The position numbers were made by a program, and so were the translations under genes. A stretch of DNA of 64,000 bases from Cyathus striatus (taxonomy: Eukaryota > Basidiomycota > Agaricomycetes > Agaricales > Nidulariaceae), in NCBI GenBank assembly GCA_025738555.1, contig JAOVFP010000015.1, positions 3,472,001 to 3,536,000 of the forward strand, in the 5' to 3' direction. Positions 58,887 through 64,000 of the stretch are shown one piece after another. The notes under the pieces were generated by a model that was not told where the DNA came from, ran no database searches, and saw only the letters and a list, made by a program, of their open reading frames with translations. How positions within the stretch are numbered: the first letter of the stretch is position 1; each line of letters starts with the position of its first letter.

Positions 58887-60917
58887 ATGGCCTTCACCAA
58901 ACTCCTGGAATATATCCCTCATGCTGCCTCCACTATTCTTATAATATCGCTTGTGTCCTTTTTGTTTTCCTTTTTTCGCCCAACAAATCGCCATTCTCTA
59001 CGTACAGTGGCCATTTTGGTCTTGGGCGATATCGGACGTAGTCCTCGCATGATGTACCATGCTCAGAGTTTTGCCGAGAACGAGTTTGTAACAGATGTTG
59101 TTGCATATGGAGGTGCGCTACCGTTTTCCCGGGACGAAATACATTATATTGAACGAGGCAGGGTCAAGACCTATTCCTTCCTTGGAACGTTTACCTAAAG
59201 TTCAACTACGATATCTTCGTGAACCACCGAGGATAGCTAAGAGGCTTCCGTTTATTTTTGCTGCGCCAGTTAAGGTATTGTACGAAATTATATCGATCCT
59301 GTGGGTGCTCCTTGTCGAGATCGAAGTGCCTCCAGAATTCATTCTTGTCCAGGTGCAGTATCGTCTCTTGATATCAGTAGTCTTTCATGCTTATGCGACT
59401 CGACTTAGAATCCGCCTAGTATTCCTACGCTGGTAATTGCGCAACTCGTTTCCTATATAAGAGGAAGTAAGGTCATAATCGACTGGCACAACCTTGGTTA
59501 CACTATTCTTGCTCTCAAACTTGGAAATAAGCATCCGTTCGTCCGCATATACAAATGGTATGGATGTCGCATTTACAGACTTCAACGCTGCGCTCACTTC
59601 CGTACCAGGATTGAAGGAAAGTTTGGAAAGACCGCGTATGCGCACTTATTTGTTACGAGGGCTATGCGTGACTTCCTTGTAAATGAGTGGGATTTACAGT
59701 GCGTATCTTTCCCCAAGTATTCTACGGACATGTATTCATGCCCATTCATTAGAGGGCACAAGGAGATCTTATATGATCGCCCACCTCGTCATTTCCACCG
59801 ATCATCTTCACAAGAAGAACATGAAGTAAGGAATCGCAATTTTCGGCAGTTGCGATATGAATAATTATCCCAAAAGCTCTTTAGAAAGCTGCAGCCTGTT
59901 CTAACATCCAATGCGGTGTTGCACGAGTTTTTGCCAGATTCATCGCCACCGTATTCTACTGCATTTACCGAGATTAAAGGACGATGTAAATTGATGGCTT
60001 CTACATACTGAAGGGGTCCAAAACTTACGATGTTTTCAGCTCACACCTCAACATATTCTGAACTCAATTCACCTTCGTTAAGGTTGGATAGACCCGCTCT
60101 CCTCGTTTCTAGTACGTCCTGGACTCCAGACGAAGATTTTGGTATACTTTTGGATGCTCTTAAGATGTACAATGAGTACGCAGAGGAATCGAATGATAGC
60201 GGTGATAACCGACTGCCCAAGCTACTGGTTATTCTCACTGGCAAAGGTCCATTGAAAGACAAATACATGTCCGAAGTGGGAAAATTACAAGAATCATGGA
60301 AGTGGGTGAGATGTATCAGTATATGGCTTGAAGCTGAAGACTATCCTATTTTGCTCGGTGCGCAATGGCAACTTTTAATCATATATCTTATTCAAGCCAT
60401 CGTCAGGCTCTGCTGATCTGGGAGTTTGTCTTCATTCCAGCTCCTCGGCCCTCGATCTTCCTATGAAAGTTGTGGATATGTTCGGCTGTGGATTACCTGT
60501 TTGTGCTCTAAAGTTTAAATGGTATGTTGCACTTTCGCTGTGCAATTTTATCACTACTCACGAAAGCCCTGATAGTCTGCCTGAACTTGTTAGGGACGGG
60601 AAAAACGGTCTTACATTTGACGACTCGCACCAGTTGGCTCAACAATTGCAGGTTTGCTTGCTTGTATCATGTTCTTAAAAATTGTTTGATATTTTGTGCA
60701 GTATCTTTTCGACTCTTTCCCAGATTCGCCTTCGTTGCGTACTCTCAGAAGTTCGCTTACGGATACCGCCAAGGCTTCCACTACACCATTACACGATTCT
60801 CATGCAACACAACCTCCTTTTGAATCTAAAACTGAAAGTTCACAGATGTGGAATACGTGGGATGACAATTGGGGAACGGTTGTTCGTCCTTTGATTCTAA
60901 GAGACGTGAACTTGTAG
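58887..60917 (+). CDS. ALG1: Chitobiosyldiphosphodolichol beta-1,4-mannosyltransferase
   Basis: ER-membrane enzyme (GT33) that adds the first mannose to Dol-PP-GlcNAc2 in N-glycan synthesis. Start 58887 gives [20 protein letters not shown], an N-terminal membrane anchor. Conserved pieces are [121 protein letters not shown] and [11 protein letters not shown]. The end is [19 protein letters not shown]. About ten introns are required. The ribosome-contact start is clear because the hydrophobic anchor begins there. Confidence 0.93.
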
Positions 60918-61015
60918 ATTAAGCTGGACATAGTATGTAATTGAAGGTGGTGTTGTAATGAAAAGCAAATTTTTAATAGTACATAGATTCGTATCGTTTC
61001 ATCCGTGAGTGTATC

Positions 61016-62073
61016 CTAACTACTAGCCGTGGCAGCAAATGTTAATGTTTCGATCCGACCTTTGTTCTTACATTCCTTCTGTAAAAGTTCATTGATAACT
61101 CGGAATTGTCCAGGATCTATCAACATAGTCTGAACAACATTTGAGAATATGTGCCAACATGACAGAAACATGACATACAACTTCCCAGTCTTGTTCGCCG
61201 GATTCTTCACGTTCAACTTTATCCCCCACTTCGATGATCCTTTCTCGAAGTCGAGTGCTATCAGAAACGGGTACGGAGACACGTATTCGCATGCGTGCAC
61301 GTTGTATGGGTAACTTTGAGTCAGTTTGCAATTGCTTGATGCATTCCGAAACCTGCTGGCTGGTTAGAGATTCTTTTGCTGTAAATGATGTGGATTCCAG
61401 ACCTGACTCTTCGCTGTCTTCCCCTGTTTTACGCTGAATCCCGCCTCAGCCATGGCCTTTTCAATGATGCCAACAGGATATGGCCTTTGAGTGGATGGAT
61501 CCACACATTTCTCTGCGACAAGCGTTGCAATCTCTTTGCGTAAGGAAGTAAGATCGTGTTCTCGCTCCTTTTCTCCGACCTGAACTTCTCCCTTGTTGAG
61601 AATCTGTAAAGGTGCATCTCAGTTAACCTATATGCAGTTTTTGGGGGTAGCTTACGCACCTCTTTCACTATTTCCGAAACATCAGAAGTTCCAAAAACTT
61701 TCTTCAGATCGCCACTCTTTGCCACTTCTCCTTTAGAGACATTTGTGAAGACGTTGTTAATTTGAAGAACATCATCCAGACTCGTTTCCCTGCATAGGAA
61801 GTTCCAGATGCAGTACAGATATACTCGGAATACGGTACATACACTCCCGTTCTCCACTCCTGAACTTTGTTCTTGTAACAGGCGATCTGAGGGGCAGATC
61901 AAGAGACAGAAGGAACCGAGAGTGCCAGGCTCACTTCAAATCGTTTACCACCCTTCTTGAGACGGACTATGGAGACATTTGTGAGTCTGAAAGTAGGCTA
62001 TGAGAGAGATGAAGAGGCGAGAGTGCAGGGAGAATTACTTGATTTGGTTGGAGGGCTGGTTTATCAGGGGCAT
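61016..62073 (-). CDS. SDO1: Ribosome maturation protein SBDS (Sdo1)
   Basis: Cofactor of the Efl1 GTPase that releases eIF6 from the 60S subunit. The start at 62073 reads MPLINQPSNQI, joined to KLTNVSIVRLKKGGKRFE. ETSLDDVLQINNVFTNVSKG, EVAKSGDLKKVFGT, LTSLRKEIATLVAEKCVDPS, TQRPYPVGIIEKAM, LPIQRARMRIRVSVP, and the end VLIDPGQFRVINELLQKE, GRIETLTF follow; all are SBDS signatures in the order FYSH domain, helical domain, ferredoxin-like domain. Five or six introns are needed. Length is about 260 residues, as expected. Confidence 0.94.
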
Positions 62074-62296
62074 TGGGAAAGATGGCAGACGAGATGAGGA
62101 AGAGGAAGGGGTTGAGGAAATAGATATCAGATAGTTCTATCGTGGGAAGATTGATACAGCATCTCAGTCTCTGCATTCACTTCACCGCCCTAGTCCTCCT
62201 CATCCTCTCACTCCTGAGCCCGTTGGCAACCCTGCAACCTCCTCCCCATCACCCAGTCATCGTCCCCCATAATTTCACCTTTTCTGAACATATACC

Positions 62297-64000
62297 ATGA
62301 AGGGAATCGGCAAAGCACTTGCTCGGTACATCCTTCGCCGAACTCCTATGTCATGTCACTGATACCAAGCATTAATATTTCAGGACGCCGTTCGCGGTCA
62401 CCAGCAAGATTGGGATGTCAAAGAGTAAGCATATCTACCCAAATACTCCATCTTACTGCTTCCTCATTGTACCTGCAATTACACTTCATTTTAGAGTCTG
62501 TTGATCCCGAATTTGAAGAGTATCATCGTCATTTCAGCGCATTGGAGAAGGCTACCGAGAAGTTGATCAAGGATACCAAAGCCTTCTCGGAAGCTGTCTC
62601 CTGTGAGTTATTCTACCAAAGCAGACACCCGGTTTGCCATAATCAGTATTTCTAATTGATATCATGCCACTCTTATAGCGTTGTTTGAGGCCGGTGCTGG
62701 CTATTCAACACATGTCTCCATTGTTTTCCAGCCTATTGCTGGAGAATATGATCTTATTGGAAAACACCCTGACGCGGAGCATACCATCAGAAACGTTGAA
62801 AAGTACCAAACTGCGATGGAAGAAATGCGATCATTGATAGGACCTGAGCTGGAGCTCATTAACAGCCGTATCCTGGGCCCCGCAAAGGAGTTCCAGTCTG
62901 TGTTGAAAACTATTCGCAAGACGATAACCAAACGCGAGCACAAAGTATGCCTGCCTATATTTGGATCATGTGCCTTGAAGTGATATTGTTGTGGTAGCTC
63001 ACTGACTTTGACCGCTTCAACAATTCGCTAACGAAGCTGCGCGATAAGAGGGAGAAATCCCTCAGCGACGAAAAGAATCTTTTCAAGGTATATCGGAGTA
63101 GCAGCTGTGATGGACCTCTAATAATGATCCAATCCTACGTAGCTGGAGCAAGATTTTGAGATAGCAACCAACGAGTATGAATACATCAACAATGCACTGA
63201 AACAGGACCTTCCTCGGTTTATGCAACTCACTACACAATTTGTTGATCCTCTGTTCAATTCATTGTTCTATATGCAGTGCGGTATCTAATTGCTACCAGA
63301 AAGATAAGAATTACTAATTGACATCAGACTAAACATCTACTACCTGATTCTGGAAAAGATGAATAGCTTCGCAGACGAGGCCAAATTCGACATCTCAAAC
63401 GTGCCTGGGGCACAGATCGCGCAGGAATATGAAGAGAAACGTACGGATGCATGGAGCGTTATTGAAGAGTTGAACATTGTGAAGAGAATTATATCAGTTT
63501 GTAAGCCGTCATTGTCTTTTTGTGAAACAATTTGGCGTTTCTTAGAGGGGTAACTCACAGCGAGACTCGTGCAAGCGAATCGCAGTCAGCAGGGACTTGG
63601 TCGTACACCGTCTACTGCAACGAATTCTTCGGGTGCATCCAACTTCCGCTCGCCTCCACCTGGCCGGACACCCTCTGCATCATCCTACACCAAAGCAGCG
63701 CCCCCCTCACCCAGTGTGCCATCCATGTCAGCACCACCACCTCCGTATACGCCAGGTAGTGGGTCTGTGGTAGCTGCGGCAGCGGCGAAACGGGCACCGC
63801 CCCCCCCGCCTCCACTGAAGCCGAAGCCGAAGCCAACGCCTCAGGTGCAATATGTAGTAGCATTATATGATTTCATAGCACAGGTATGTTGCACGATGGA
63901 GGGACGAGGGAGTTGAATTAACACGTTTGTGTAGGCTGAAGGAGACTTGTCGTTTAGTGCAGGAGATCGGATAGAGCTGGTAGAAAAGATGCAGAGTGCT
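62297..64000 (+). CDS. BAR-SH3 protein of the amphiphysin/Rvs167 (Hob1) family, partial 3' end
   Basis: Membrane-curving endocytic protein. It starts at 62297 (MKGIGKALARTPFAVTSKIG). The BAR domain follows: SVDPEFEEYHRHFSALEKAT, KLIKDTKAFSEAVS, FQPIAGEYDLIGKHPDAEHT, RNVEKYQTAMEEMRS, LTDFDRFNNSLTKLRDKREK, LNIYYLILEKMNSFADEA and RTDAWSVIEELNIVKRIISV. A Pro/Ser/Ala-rich linker (PPPPPPLKPKPKPTP) leads to the SH3 (YVVALYDFIAQ, then AEGDLSFSAGDRIELVEKM). The SH3 is cut at the window end, which accounts for the missing C-terminus. About eight introns are present. Confidence 0.93.

Noticed and set aside
1..64000. tRNA genes
   Set aside because: No B-box-like GGTTCGAATCC with a matching A box and acceptor stem was found by eye; a formal tRNA scan would be needed to exclude introns.

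Overview
The window is nuclear DNA of a filamentous basidiomycete fungus, most likely Agaricomycotina. Nearly every gene is interrupted by several introns of about 45-65 bp with GT...AG ends and CTRAY-like branch points. Genes lie close together on both strands, often as divergent pairs with 100-350 bp between start codons. Protein families such as a copper-fist regulator, a MATA-type HMG box, UVRAG, Ump1 and the conserved Agaricomycete secreted and BTB families support this. There are no prokaryotic, plasmid, CRISPR, rRNA or convincing tRNA features. Gene models below were built by hand by joining exons across consensus splice sites, so exon edges are predictions.

Layout: 1-0.8 kb holds a dynein heavy-chain fragment (-) that lacks the tail region. 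Then come SmE (+), PEX10 (-, with a frameshift in the RING), ROMO1/Mgr2 (+), a conserved secreted protein (-), a glycerol-3-phosphatase-like HAD enzyme (+), p23/Wos2 (-), an unknown membrane protein (+), Mdv1/Caf4 (+) and a GCNA/SprT-like protease (+). From 15.8 to 19.6 kb lies a transposon block: an 831-bp fold-back element, then a 2,978-bp element with 322-bp terminal inverted repeats and a 10-bp target duplication. RPS29 (+) follows immediately. Next are a Puf4-type Pumilio protein (-) and UVRAG/Vps38 (-). From 29.06 to 30.78 kb two copies of another long-TIR element are nested one inside the other.

The second half carries an unrecognised coiled-coil protein (+), S1/P1 nuclease (+), SH3-PX-BAR sorting nexin (+), an HMG-box factor (+), a class-1A-like dihydroorotate dehydrogenase with an in-frame stop (-), TRAPP subunit Trs31 (-), a BTB protein with two frame breaks (+), MFAP1 with a zinc-knuckle tail (+), an FAD oxidoreductase (+), Ump1 (-), Gid1/RanBPM (+), a UBE2W-type E2 (+), a copper-fist factor (-), NFU1 (-), ALG1 (+), SBDS (-) and an amphiphysin/Rvs167-type BAR-SH3 protein (+) that runs off the end.

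The genes are mostly core housekeeping: splicing, peroxisome, mitochondrion, autophagy and trafficking, ubiquitin-proteasome, ribosome. There is no clear operon-like or biosynthetic cluster. The most noteworthy points are the tail-less dynein locus, a predicted 4-nt microexon in ROMO1, the long-TIR elements with target duplications, and three apparent 1-base deficits in homopolymer runs of otherwise intact genes, which may be base-calling errors.
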